Below, piece after piece: positions 1-7,327 of a stretch of DNA of 25,870 nucleotides. The stretch is taken from contig CAMMCS010000007.1 of the NCBI GenBank assembly GCA_946494635.1, positions 1-25,870 on the forward strand, written 5' to 3'. Within the stretch, counting starts at the first letter, position 1. Each line of letters opens with the position of its first letter. The notes beneath the pieces were generated by a model that worked only from the letters and a program-made list of their open reading frames with translations, searched no databases and had not been told where the DNA came from. Source of the DNA: an uncultured Oscillibacter sp. (GTDB taxonomy: Bacteria > Bacillota > Clostridia > Oscillospirales > Oscillospiraceae). The translations under genes were made by a program, and so were the position numbers.

Positions 1-84
1 GGCTCCAAAGCCGGCAACAAGGGGGCTGAGTGCGCCCAGGGCGCCATCGAGATGGTGAATCTCCTGCGGTCCATGGACCAGTGA
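1..84 (+). CDS. C-terminal end of an unidentified protein (5' truncated by window edge)
   Basis: The first frame is open from base 1 and ends at a TGA at 82-84, giving 27 residues that end in IEMVNLLRSMDQ. Codon use is GC-rich in third positions like the neighbouring genes, and a strong hairpin terminator starts 40 bases downstream, which is what a real gene end looks like. The residues (small, with a GSKAGNKGAECAQ stretch and then an amphipathic helix) are too few to name a family. The upstream part lies outside the window, so function is unknown. Confidence 0.55.
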   Translation, partial: GSKAGNKGAECAQGAIEMVNLLRSMDQ

Positions 85-123
85 GAGCCCTTCCCGCTCG
101 GGCGATCTCCCTGCAGCGGCAGC

Positions 124-159
124 AAAAATGCCTGTGTTCTTTTGAACACAGGCATTTTT
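124..159. terminator. Perfect bidirectional Rho-independent terminator
   Basis: A 16-bp perfect inverted repeat (124-139 with 144-159) encloses a TTTT loop. Its ends are A5 on one side and T6 on the other, so it gives a U-tract in both directions. It sits between the plus-strand gene ending at 84 and the minus-strand dehydrogenase ending at 198, and can serve both. Confidence 0.93.
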
Positions 160-197
160 TCCGGCAGGAACCCTGGACGTGCCCAGCCGGAGACGCT

Positions 198-1172
198 TCA
201 CACATTCTCCGGAGCTCTCCGCTGCATCCGCAGAACCGGCACGTCGTTCAGGGCGTTTTCAGGTACCCGCCCGTCCAGCAGACGCTGGATGTTCTCCGCG
301 AAAAAGCGGTATCTGCCTGCGTGGAAGTTCACTCCGTCCGGGAACCCGGCGGTGTGAGGCGTGAGGATCACATTCGGGAAATCCCGCAGCGGGCTGTCCT
401 CCGCCAGCGGCTCCTGCTCGTAGACGTCCAGACACGCGCCGGCAATCGCGCGTCTCTCCAGCGCCTCGATGAGATGCGCCTCATGGATGACAGCGCCCCG
501 GGAGGTGTTGATCAGCAGTGCGTCCCGCCGCATGATTTCAAAGGCGCTCTGGTCAAGCAGATGATGCGTCTGGTCGTTCAGCGGCACATGGACGGTAATG
601 ACCTCGCTCTCCCGGCAGATCCGCTCCAGGTCCGTCCACACAACGCCGGGCACCGTCTGCCGGCGGCGGCTGGTTCCCAGCACCCGCATGCCGAAGGCAC
701 CGCAGAGTTCCGCCACCCTCCGGCCGATGCTGCCCAGGCCGATGATGCCGGCCGTCCTGCCGGAGAGCTCCGCCCCGGTGTAGCAGAGCTCCCTCCCCTC
801 GCGGCGGGTCTTCATAAGCTGATCCAGCTTCGGGATGTTCTTATACCAGCCCAGCATCAGCGCCATCACATGCTCTGCCACCGCCGCGGCGTTCACACCG
901 GCGGCATTGCACACCCGTACGCCCCGCCTGGTACACGCCGGGATGTCCACATTGTCAAAGCCGGCGCCAGTCTGGACCATGGCCAGCTTGGGCGCCTGGT
1001 CCAGGAAACGCGCATCCACCACAGCATGCTCCGGAATCACCGCAGCGGCGTCCCGCAGGCTGCCGCCTGCCTCCTCCGGAGCTGTCACGCAGACGGACCA
1101 GTCCTCCGGAAAGCAGGCGGCGATCCGCCTCCTAGAGTCCTCCGGGAACCTGCCGATTACCACAACCTTCAT
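198..1172 (-). CDS. D-isomer-specific 2-hydroxyacid dehydrogenase (NAD-dependent)
   Basis: A 324-residue cytoplasmic oxidoreductase of the D-2-hydroxyacid dehydrogenase family, which interconverts 2-oxoacids and D-2-hydroxyacids with NAD(P)H. The Rossmann motif GLGSIG is at about residues 145-150. The family catalytic set is visible: Arg225 in INTSRGAVIH, a Glu in the DVYEQEP block (about 249-255) and His273 in TPHTAG. The length is typical. I chose the ATG at 1172 (MKVVVIGRF) because the longer in-frame reading from 1247 would start inside the promoter at 1219-1247; a purine-rich AAAGGGG stretch precedes the chosen start. It is a single-gene unit with its own promoter and the terminator at 124-159. 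The substrate cannot be told from sequence; glycerate, glyoxylate, phosphoglycerate and lactate dehydrogenases share these motifs. Confidence 0.9.
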   Translation of the reverse strand: MKVVVIGRFPEDSRRRIAACFPEDWSVCVTAPEEAGGSLRDAAAVIPEHAVVDARFLDQAPKLAMVQTGAGFDNVDIPACTRRGVRVCNAAGVNAAAVAEHVMALMLGWYKNIPKLDQLMKTRREGRELCYTGAELSGRTAGIIGLGSIGRRVAELCGAFGMRVLGTSRRRQTVPGVVWTDLERICRESEVITVHVPLNDQTHHLLDQSAFEIMRRDALLINTSRGAVIHEAHLIEALERRAIAGACLDVYEQEPLAEDSPLRDFPNVILTPHTAGFPDGVNFHAGRYRFFAENIQRLLDGRVPENALNDVPVLRMQRRAPENV

Positions 1173-1218
1173 ACCCTGCGCCCCTTTCCCACATTCTCTC
1201 AGCTCATTGCTTAAAACG

Positions 1219-1247
1219 ATTATAGCGGAACCCCCGCAAATACGCAA
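1219..1247 (-). promoter_or_regulatory. Sigma-70-type promoter of the D-2-hydroxyacid dehydrogenase
   Basis: Read on the minus strand, -35 TTGCGT (1242-1247), a 17-base spacer and a perfect -10 TATAAT (1219-1224). The expected start of transcription is about 40 bases before the ATG at 1172. Confidence 0.8.
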
Positions 1248-1289
1248 GCGCGGGTCTCCGCTGCCGGCCCCTCTCCTGGCGCGGGAAAA

Positions 1290-1322
1290 GGGAGCGGGGC
1301 GGCCCTCAGCCGTCCCGCTCCC
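1290..1322 (-). terminator. Rho-independent terminator after pepD
   Basis: A 14-bp stem (1290-1303 with 1309-1322, one G-T wobble) with loop CCTCA. On the minus strand it is followed by CTTTTC. It lies 37 bases past the stop of the dipeptidase gene. Confidence 0.85.
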
Positions 1323-1358
1323 CGGTTTTCAATCCGGTTCCGGAGATTTCAGAAAGGA

Positions 1359-2834
1359 TCACTGCACTTCAGACAGGATCTTGCACAGCAGCTCATAGGT
1401 GGGCTTGACAGAGGCGATCTCCAGCCGCTCCTTCGGGGTATGAACATCGTAGTTCATGCAGCCCAGGTTGATGAGATCCACCTTCCGGCCTGTCCGCTGG
1501 GCCTTCTCCTGGAAGACGCCGCCCTCCACGCCGGCATGGATCTGGGCCACGTTGGCCTCCACGCCGAAGACCTGCTGGTAGAAGACCTTCGTCTGCTCCA
1601 GCAGCTTGGAGTCCGGAACAAACTCCCAGGCCCCGAACTTGCTGCGCAGCGTCGGCGTCAGGCCGCACAGTCTGGCCAGCTTCATCTTCTGGTCAATCAT
1701 CTGGTCAAAATGATAGGCCACATTGCTGCGCATGGAGATGGTGATGCGTGCCAGGCCGTCGATCTCCTCCAAAACGCCCAGATTTGCAGAGCTCTCCGCC
1801 CGGGTATAGGCGTCGTCCACCATCATGTAGGCGCCGGCAAAGCACAGCGCCACAAAGTCCAGCAGCTGGCCGACGCGCTGCGGATCGATGGCCGTGTCCC
1901 CGGCAGAGGCCGGGCGCGTCCGGATGGCAAACTCCATATGGGGCTCCGTGTGGCTGTAGGCGCGGCAGATCAGCTCCGTCTGCGCGCGCAGGAAGGCGTT
2001 CATCGCCTCCACGTCCCCGGCGGGGCACGCGATGGCCGCCGCAGACCTATAGCAGATCACGTTGATCAGGGTTCCGCCGGTGTAGCTGACCAGCTCCGCC
2101 TGGGGGAACTTCTCCCGCATGGCGGAGAGCAGCTCGCCCATCACCTTGATGGCGTTGGCGCGGTCCCGGTGGATCATATTTCCGCTGTGGCCGCCCTGCA
2201 GCCCCGTCAGCTCTATCTCCACCACGGTATCCGCGCCGGCAGAGAGGGGCCTGCGGTCCAGCTGGCAGTCGCAGGTCACCGTGCTCATGCCGGCGGCTGC
2301 GGCCAGGATGCTCTTGTTGTTGGAATAGTCCAGGCCGATCATATAGTCGCTGTCGATCCAGTCGTCCGCCATGGCCTGGGCGCCCACGAACAAGATCTCC
2401 TCGCCTGTTGTGAAGATCGCCTGCAGCGGCGGGTGCGGCAGATCCTCCCGCTCCAGCAGCGTCAGGATCATGGCCACGCCCACGCCGTTGTCCGCGCCCA
2501 GCGTCGTACCCCGGGCCTTGATAAAGCCATCTTCCACATAGATGTCCAGCGGCTGCGTCTTGAAGTCGAAGTCAACACCCGGGTCACTGGCGCAGACCAT
2601 GTCCAGATGGGCCTGCAGTGCGATGGTCTTGCGGTCCTCATATCCCGGTGTGGCGGGGGCCCAGATCTTGACATTGTTGGCGGCGTCCTGCTCCCACCGG
2701 AAGCCGTGCTCCCTGGCGAAATTCACCACATAGTCGCTGGCGGCCTTTTCATTCCCGCTTCCGCGGGGGATTCTGGTAAGCTGTTCAAAATAGTAGAAAA
2801 ATCTTGCGGGCTCCAGCCCTTCCAAAACTGCCAT
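1359..2834 (-). CDS. pepD: Cytosol non-specific dipeptidase / aminoacyl-histidine dipeptidase (M20 family)
   Basis: A 491-residue cytoplasmic di-zinc peptidase of the M20 PepD (Xaa-His dipeptidase) type, which hydrolyses dipeptides. Metal and catalytic residues are in place: His76 and Asp78 in AHLDMV, Asp115 in GADNGVG, and Glu145/Glu146 in TTGEE. The length fits PepD (about 480-500). The N-terminus MAVLEGLEP followed by RIPRGSGNE matches Firmicutes PepD proteins, so I take the ATG at 2834 with GGAAG upstream; a GTG at 2843 would add three residues. It starts 48 bases after the transporter gene and is probably cotranscribed with it. Together they suggest uptake and cleavage of peptides or amino-acid conjugates, though PepD is also a common housekeeping gene. 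Confidence 0.93.
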   Translation of the reverse strand: MAVLEGLEPARFFYYFEQLTRIPRGSGNEKAASDYVVNFAREHGFRWEQDAANNVKIWAPATPGYEDRKTIALQAHLDMVCASDPGVDFDFKTQPLDIYVEDGFIKARGTTLGADNGVGVAMILTLLEREDLPHPPLQAIFTTGEEILFVGAQAMADDWIDSDYMIGLDYSNNKSILAAAAGMSTVTCDCQLDRRPLSAGADTVVEIELTGLQGGHSGNMIHRDRANAIKVMGELLSAMREKFPQAELVSYTGGTLINVICYRSAAAIACPAGDVEAMNAFLRAQTELICRAYSHTEPHMEFAIRTRPASAGDTAIDPQRVGQLLDFVALCFAGAYMMVDDAYTRAESSANLGVLEEIDGLARITISMRSNVAYHFDQMIDQKMKLARLCGLTPTLRSKFGAWEFVPDSKLLEQTKVFYQQVFGVEANVAQIHAGVEGGVFQEKAQRTGRKVDLINLGCMNYDVHTPKERLEIASVKPTYELLCKILSEVQ

Positions 2835-2881
2835 GTCAGACACTTCCTTCCTTCTGAATCAATCGTCTCTTCCGCAGGATC

Positions 2882-4057
2882 TCACGCGCCCAGGAACGGC
2901 ACGACAGCTCCCGCCAGAATCACGGAGCCGATGGTGACCGTCACAAAGCCCGCCACGGTCATCTGCGGCAGCAGGTAATTGCGCAGGCCCTGCTTCTCCA
3001 GATCCGTCTGCCCGACACTGGTGGCGATCTCCTCGGAAATCAGCGCCGTGGTGGGGAAGCCGAAGGTGCAGGTAATGGCCAGGGCGATGTTGAGATACAC
3101 GCTCTTCTTGAAGATCCTGGCGGTGACAAACGCGGTCAGGATGGTACCGATGGCGCCCAGGATCAGCACCAGCGCCACCGGGAAGAGGGAAGCCAGCAGG
3201 CTCTGGGGCGTCACCGTGGCCAGGGAGGAGAACACGCTCATCAGCACGGCAAAGAGGATCATGAAGTAGCAGTCAAGCTTTCCGAAGATGTTCTGCGGCA
3301 GGAAGCCCAGCTCCGTGAGGATGACGGAGAAAATCAGGGCCAGGATCGCGGAGTTCAGCGTTCCGCCTGTGAGGTTGGAGACCGCCGTGCTCAGAGATCC
3401 GATCAGTGCCAGCTTCATCATGTTGTAGACCGGCTTCGTGTTCCCGCACAGGAACGCCAGCGGGCGCTTCTTGGCGTTTGCGCCGTCCTCACTCTTGCTG
3501 TTGGCATAGTGCTCCACCAACTTGGGGTCTTTCAGAAAAGCCGTGGCCTCCCGGTTCAGGCAGAAGGAGCACAGCGGCACGCCGATGAATTTCTGCAGGG
3601 CAAAGATCATGATGACGATGGGGCCCAGCGTCGTGGTCAGGTTCAGATCCTCCAGCGCGGCGTTGATCACAGCCAGGGCTACGGAGGCGCCGGCAAAAAT
3701 CGGGGCACTGGCCAGGGCCGCGTCCCGGCCGATGATCAGCCCGCCGACGAGGATAATGATGATTACGCCAACCGCGCAGCCCACGAAGCTGATGATCACG
3801 GTCTTCCACTGGCGGATCAGCTCGGGAATGTCCATGGTGGTTCCAACGCCGGCCACCATGATGGTCAAAAAGACGCTGCCAAGGGTGGAAAGGCCGGCAG
3901 TGGAGACGATGTCGGTGGGCATGCCGCACCAGAAGCCAATCAGCATCACGACGCACAGGACAAACACCATGGACAGGAGTCCCTTTGTCTTTACAGATAC
4001 GAATTCTCCGATGGCATACAGAATGAGGCAGATGGTAAGCGCATAAATTGCTGTCAT
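2882..4057 (-). CDS. Multi-spanning inner-membrane transporter, family uncertain (GltS-like layout)
   Basis: A 391-residue, very hydrophobic protein with about ten membrane segments in two groups, separated by a charged cytoplasmic loop near residues 170-200 (KDPKLVEHYANSKSEDG). The segments are rich in Gly, Ala, Ile and Val, and both halves carry short Gly/Thr-rich breaks (VAGVGTTMD, FGFPTTALIS). This resembles the inverted-repeat secondary carriers of the glutamate/Na+ symporter type, but I see no diagnostic motif. The start is an ATG at 4057 with AGGAG eight bases upstream. It lies between the CoA-transferase and PepD genes on one strand; no promoter is obvious in the 169 bases before it, so it may belong to the upstream AtuA/CaiB operon. 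Substrate unknown. Confidence 0.75.
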   Translation of the reverse strand: MTAIYALTICLILYAIGEFVSVKTKGLLSMVFVLCVVMLIGFWCGMPTDIVSTAGLSTLGSVFLTIMVAGVGTTMDIPELIRQWKTVIISFVGCAVGVIIIILVGGLIIGRDAALASAPIFAGASVALAVINAALEDLNLTTTLGPIVIMIFALQKFIGVPLCSFCLNREATAFLKDPKLVEHYANSKSEDGANAKKRPLAFLCGNTKPVYNMMKLALIGSLSTAVSNLTGGTLNSAILALIFSVILTELGFLPQNIFGKLDCYFMILFAVLMSVFSSLATVTPQSLLASLFPVALVLILGAIGTILTAFVTARIFKKSVYLNIALAITCTFGFPTTALISEEIATSVGQTDLEKQGLRNYLLPQMTVAGFVTVTIGSVILAGAVVPFLGA

Positions 4058-4079
4058 GTAAGTTTCTCCTTTCTCTTTC

Positions 4080-4102
4080 TCCGCAGGCTATTGGCCTGCG
4101 GA
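4080..4102 (-). other. Hairpin in the leader of the transporter gene
   Basis: A perfect 9-bp stem (4080-4088 with 4094-4102) with a 5-base loop lies 22 bases before the transporter start codon. No U-tract follows on the minus strand, so it is not a standard terminator. It may be an RNA-processing or stability element between operon segments. Confidence 0.45.
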
Positions 4103-4226
4103 ATCGGCTTTGAGACACAAGGCCTCCCCTTACGAATCCCTTTCGGCAGGCATCTCTCCTTTCCGGTGCCGGGTCCTATTGGCTCTCCTGCCACCTGTTT
4201 TCACTGATCCGGCCGACAGCGGCGGA

Positions 4227-5435
4227 TCAGATCACCTTCTGTTCTCTCAGAGACTCCACTTCCTCCTGCGCGAGCCCGCAGTATTTGTGCAGGATCTCAA
4301 AATCATCCTGCCCCAGGGCAGGAGCCGGCGTGCGCACGCCGGGCATCGTCTCGCTGAGCTTCACAGCACAGCCGTTCACCGTGATGGGCCCCAGCGTCGG
4401 GTGCTCCATCTCCACAAACATCTCCCGCTCCTTGACCTGGGGGTCCTGCAGGATCTGGCTGATATCGTAGATGGGGCCGGCGGGAATCCCCTTGGAGAGG
4501 ACCAGCTCCACCGCCTCCTCCATGGTCTTGTCCGCCAGCGTGGACTCGATGACCTCCTGGATCGCATCCTGGTTTTTCAGCCGGCCCGGCATGTCGGTAA
4601 ACCGGGGGTCTGTGATCATGTCCGGCCGGTGCAGGATCTCGGTACACAGCTTTTCATACAGGTGCTGATTCCCCGCGGCGATGATGATTTTCCCGTCCTT
4701 GACCTGGAAGGCGTCATAGGGAGAGACCGCCGCGTACCGGTTACCCATTCTGGGCGGGATCGTCCCGGACTCCAGGTATTTGATGGCGGTGTTCTCCGTG
4801 GCGGCGATCACCGCGTCCATCAGGCTGATGTCCACCCGCTGTCCGACGCCGGTGAGGTTCCGGGCGTTGACCGCCGCCAGCAGGCCGATGGTCAGATGCA
4901 GTCCGCCCAGGAGATCCCCGATGGCGCTGCCCACCCGGGTGGGCGGGCCGCCGGCGGCGCCGGTAATGGCCATCAGCCCCCCCATGGCCTGTGCCAGGAT
5001 ATCATAGCCCGGACGGAGGCGGTAAGGGCCGGTATTCCCAAAGCCGGATACGGACCCGTAGATCAGGCGGGGATTGATCTCCTTCAGCGCGTCATAGCCC
5101 AGCCCCAGCTTGTCCATCACGCCGGGCCGGTAGTTCTCCACCACGATGTCTGCCTTCTTCACCAGGCGGCGGAAGATCTCCTTCCCCTCCTCGGACTTCA
5201 GGTTCAGGGTGATGCCCTTCTTGTTCCGGTTGATGTTGGCGAAATACAGGCTCTCCTGCTCCCCGTCCCGGTTTTTCCGGAAGGGCGGGTAGGCGCGGGT
5301 ATCGTCCCCGCCCTGCGGGATCTCAATTTTGATGACCTCCGCCCCCATGTCCGCCAGCAGCATGGTGCAGTAGGGCCCTGCCAGCACGCGGGTCAGGTCC
5401 AGCACCACCAGGTTTTCCAATGCTCCAGAACTCAT
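4227..5435 (-). CDS. CaiB/BaiF family (class III) CoA-transferase
   Basis: A 402-residue cytoplasmic enzyme that moves CoA between acyl groups through an aspartyl-CoA anhydride. Visible family marks are the N-terminal VLDLTRVLAGPYCTMLLADMG (with the usual GADVIKIE-like GAEVIKIE after it), NRNKKGITLNL, and the active-site Asp145 in RPGYDILAQAMGGLM. The length is normal. Its ATG overlaps the stop of the upstream small AtuA-like gene by four bases (ATGA), so translation is coupled. In this operon it would activate or exchange a carboxylate for the AtuA-like pathway. The natural acid is unknown; family members act on carnitine, formate/oxalate, bile acids and aromatic acids. Confidence 0.93.
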   Translation of the reverse strand: MSSGALENLVVLDLTRVLAGPYCTMLLADMGAEVIKIEIPQGGDDTRAYPPFRKNRDGEQESLYFANINRNKKGITLNLKSEEGKEIFRRLVKKADIVVENYRPGVMDKLGLGYDALKEINPRLIYGSVSGFGNTGPYRLRPGYDILAQAMGGLMAITGAAGGPPTRVGSAIGDLLGGLHLTIGLLAAVNARNLTGVGQRVDISLMDAVIAATENTAIKYLESGTIPPRMGNRYAAVSPYDAFQVKDGKIIIAAGNQHLYEKLCTEILHRPDMITDPRFTDMPGRLKNQDAIQEVIESTLADKTMEEAVELVLSKGIPAGPIYDISQILQDPQVKEREMFVEMEHPTLGPITVNGCAVKLSETMPGVRTPAPALGQDDFEILHKYCGLAQEEVESLREQKVI

Positions 5436-5767
5436 CCTGTGTACCCTTCCTTCTCCAGATCAATCTTCATCCGCATAAAGGCGGAGCCCATGGACTTCCC
5501 GAGGGTATCCAGCCGGAGGGAGTGGGTGGCCCCGCCTCCCAGGGCATGCTTCATCACAAAATTCATACCGCACAGGGAGTCCACCTCATAGCGGGTGATC
5601 TCCCCCTGCACCATATCTCCGAAATACGCCTTCACCCGCTCCACGGTCAGCACCCGCTTCAAAAACGGATAGTCCTTGGGGTCCCGGGCATACACACAGA
5701 CGTTGCTGGTATCGCCCTTGTCACCGCTGCGGCCGTGGGCCAGGGTGTTCAGATAAACAACCGCCAT
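5432..5767 (-). CDS. AtuA C-terminal-like small protein (separate subunit)
   Basis: A 111-residue cytoplasmic protein matching the small alpha/beta module found at the C-terminus of AtuA-type (acyclic terpene utilisation) proteins. Recognisable parts are the start LNTLAHGRSGDKGDTSNV, a central RYEVDSLCGMNFVMKHALGGG and a basic-acidic helical end. In several bacteria this module is fused to the DUF1446/AtuA domain; here it is encoded separately. Its start codon lies one base after the stop of the larger AtuA gene, and its GGAGGTG site lies inside the end of that gene. Its stop overlaps the CoA-transferase start (ATGA). The biochemical role of this domain is not established. Confidence 0.8.
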   Translation of the reverse strand: MAVVYLNTLAHGRSGDKGDTSNVCVYARDPKDYPFLKRVLTVERVKAYFGDMVQGEITRYEVDSLCGMNFVMKHALGGGATHSLRLDTLGKSMGSAFMRMKIDLEKEGYTG

Positions 5768-5768
5768 T

Positions 5769-7136
5769 TTATTTCACCTCCAGAATATGGGACTCCAGCT
5801 TCACCGCGTCTCTGGGGATCAGGGTGGGCCAGAGGCCGATCACATCCGTCACATGGGCCCGCCCGCCGAAGAAGGAGGCTCCCGGAGGGCCGTTGAGCTG
5901 CAGGGGGCTGATCTCCGGAATGATCAGCTGGGCGTCTCTCTTCTCCTTCGTCCGGATGGCGATGCGGAGCACCACCTCGTTGGTGCGGCGGATCAGATCC
6001 TCGTCAATCTCCGCCACGTCCAGGTGCAGGGCGTTGAGGCCCACATAGTCGATCCGCAGGTCCTCATACTGCATGCCCTTGCGCTTCATTTTTTTCATCA
6101 GGATTTCCGCGGCATACTGGGCCTTTTCCAGAGCGTCCGGCCAGGCAAAGGACAGATAGGTAACGACCTTATAGCCTGCGTGGTATCCCAGGCAGAGCTT
6201 CAGCTGCTCCGGCCGGGGCTTTCCCTGGATGCCGCCCACCCGGACCCGGTCCCTTCCGTCCTGGGTCAGGGTGGCGTGGCTGATATCCACCGTGACGTCC
6301 GGCGTGATGTAATTGGCGGGATCATGGACCTCATAGAGGAACTGCTCTTTGCAGGTCTGCTCCGTAATCATGCCGCCGCAGTCGGGGGCCTTTGTGATGT
6401 GAAAGTCGTCCTCTGTCAGCTCCGCGATGGGGAATCCCAGCTGATCCATGTCCGGCACGCTGCGCCAGTCGTACTGGAAGTTGCCGCCGGAGCCCTGGCC
6501 GCCGCACTCCAGCAGGTGGCCCGCCATAATGCCCCGGGCCAGGTCGTCCAGATCCTGGTCCTTCCAGCCAAAGCGGTAGGCCAGCGGCGCCAGGAACATG
6601 GCGGAGTCCGCCGCCCGCCCGGTGATGACGGCATCCGCGCCCTGGGCCAGGCAGTCCATAATGGGCTCCCGCCCGAAATATACGTTGGCGTTTACCAGCT
6701 TGTCCCTGATCTCATTGAAATCGCCCACGTCATCCATGTTCTCAAAGGTGCAGCCCTCAGCGATCATCGCGGGAATCTGATCCAGCAGGTCGTCTCCGGT
6801 GACATAGCCGATCTTGTATCCGTGCATGCCCTGTTCCTCGGCCACTGCCCGCAGGGCATCCACCGCGCCGGAGATATTCATGCCGCCGGCGTTGGTGATG
6901 ATGCCCACCTTCTTTTCATAGGCCTCCTTGCCGATCTCCTTCATCAGGCCGATAAAGTCCCGGGCATAGCCGGCCGCCGGATTTATCATCTTCTGGCGCT
7001 GCATGATGGACAACGTCAGTTCCGCCAGATAGTCGCATGCCATATAGTCCAGTTCCGCATGCCGGATCATGTGGATTGCCGCATCCGGACTATCGCCCCA
7101 GAATCCCTGGCCGCCGCCAATGGAAATCTTTTTCAC
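5769..7136 (-). CDS. AtuA/DUF1446 family acyclic-terpene-utilisation-like protein
   Basis: A 455-residue cytoplasmic protein of the AtuA (DUF1446) family. Typical features are GGGQGFWGDS near residues 7-16, ITNAGGMN at about 100, GRAADSAMFLAPLAYRFGW in the middle, and LLECGGQGSGGNF. AtuA-type proteins occur in terpene (citronellol/geraniol) and related branched acyl-CoA catabolism, but the exact reaction is unclear. The start is a GTG at 7136 preceded by AAAGGGAG nine bases upstream. It heads a tightly coupled set with the small AtuA C-terminal-like gene and a CaiB/BaiF CoA-transferase, which supports a CoA-thioester catabolic pathway. A candidate extended -10 promoter is at 7202-7210, and the AAA+ regulator gene lies directly upstream. 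Confidence 0.88.
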   Translation of the reverse strand: MKKISIGGGQGFWGDSPDAAIHMIRHAELDYMACDYLAELTLSIMQRQKMINPAAGYARDFIGLMKEIGKEAYEKKVGIITNAGGMNISGAVDALRAVAEEQGMHGYKIGYVTGDDLLDQIPAMIAEGCTFENMDDVGDFNEIRDKLVNANVYFGREPIMDCLAQGADAVITGRAADSAMFLAPLAYRFGWKDQDLDDLARGIMAGHLLECGGQGSGGNFQYDWRSVPDMDQLGFPIAELTEDDFHITKAPDCGGMITEQTCKEQFLYEVHDPANYITPDVTVDISHATLTQDGRDRVRVGGIQGKPRPEQLKLCLGYHAGYKVVTYLSFAWPDALEKAQYAAEILMKKMKRKGMQYEDLRIDYVGLNALHLDVAEIDEDLIRRTNEVVLRIAIRTKEKRDAQLIIPEISPLQLNGPPGASFFGGRAHVTDVIGLWPTLIPRDAVKLESHILEVK

Positions 7137-7201
7137 AGTTCACCGCTCCCTTTCCAAAATAGCAGAATCCATCGTTTCGCAATCCTTTCCGTTCTTTTTT
7201 T

Positions 7202-7210
7202 ATTGTAGCA
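7202..7210 (-). promoter_or_regulatory. Candidate extended -10 promoter for the AtuA operon
   Basis: Minus-strand TGCTACAAT is an extended -10 element (TGN plus TACAAT). There is no convincing -35, which would fit an activator-dependent promoter. Transcription would start about 60 bases before the GTG at 7136. Confidence 0.4.
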
Positions 7211-7272
7211 ATGCGCGGCCGGAAACGCTCTTGTAGGTACTCCCATATTCTCTCTTCCCCTTTTGCGCAAAA

Positions 7273-7312
7273 AAACAGCGGACTGTATCTTTTCCAGCAC
7301 AGTCCGCTGTTT
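7273..7312 (-). terminator. Rho-independent terminator of the PAS/AAA+ regulator gene
   Basis: A perfect 14-bp stem (7273-7286 with 7299-7312) with a 12-base loop. On the minus strand it runs into a T-tract. It lies 15 bases after the regulator's stop codon and separates it from the AtuA operon. Confidence 0.9.
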
Positions 7313-7327
7313 CATTTTTGGCACTGT

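Noticed and set aside
1440..2978. Plus-strand 512-codon reading frame over pepD; similar antisense frames lie at 4110-5591, 5787-7208, 7211-8917 and, on the minus strand, 21066-22415
   Set aside because: The opposite strand encodes proteins with intact catalytic motifs; these frames show no domains and span promoters and terminators.
7190..7225. Possible -24/-12 (sigma-54) promoter before the AtuA gene (GG...GC pattern on the minus strand)
   Set aside because: The GG-to-GC spacing is nine bases instead of the strict ten and the -24 box is poor. The nearby regulator also lacks the sigma-54 contact loop.
7133..7324. Small 63-residue minus-strand reading frame between the regulator and the AtuA gene
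   Set aside because: It runs through the terminator hairpin, the candidate promoter and the AtuA ribosome site, has no ribosome site of its own and shows no recognisable protein features.
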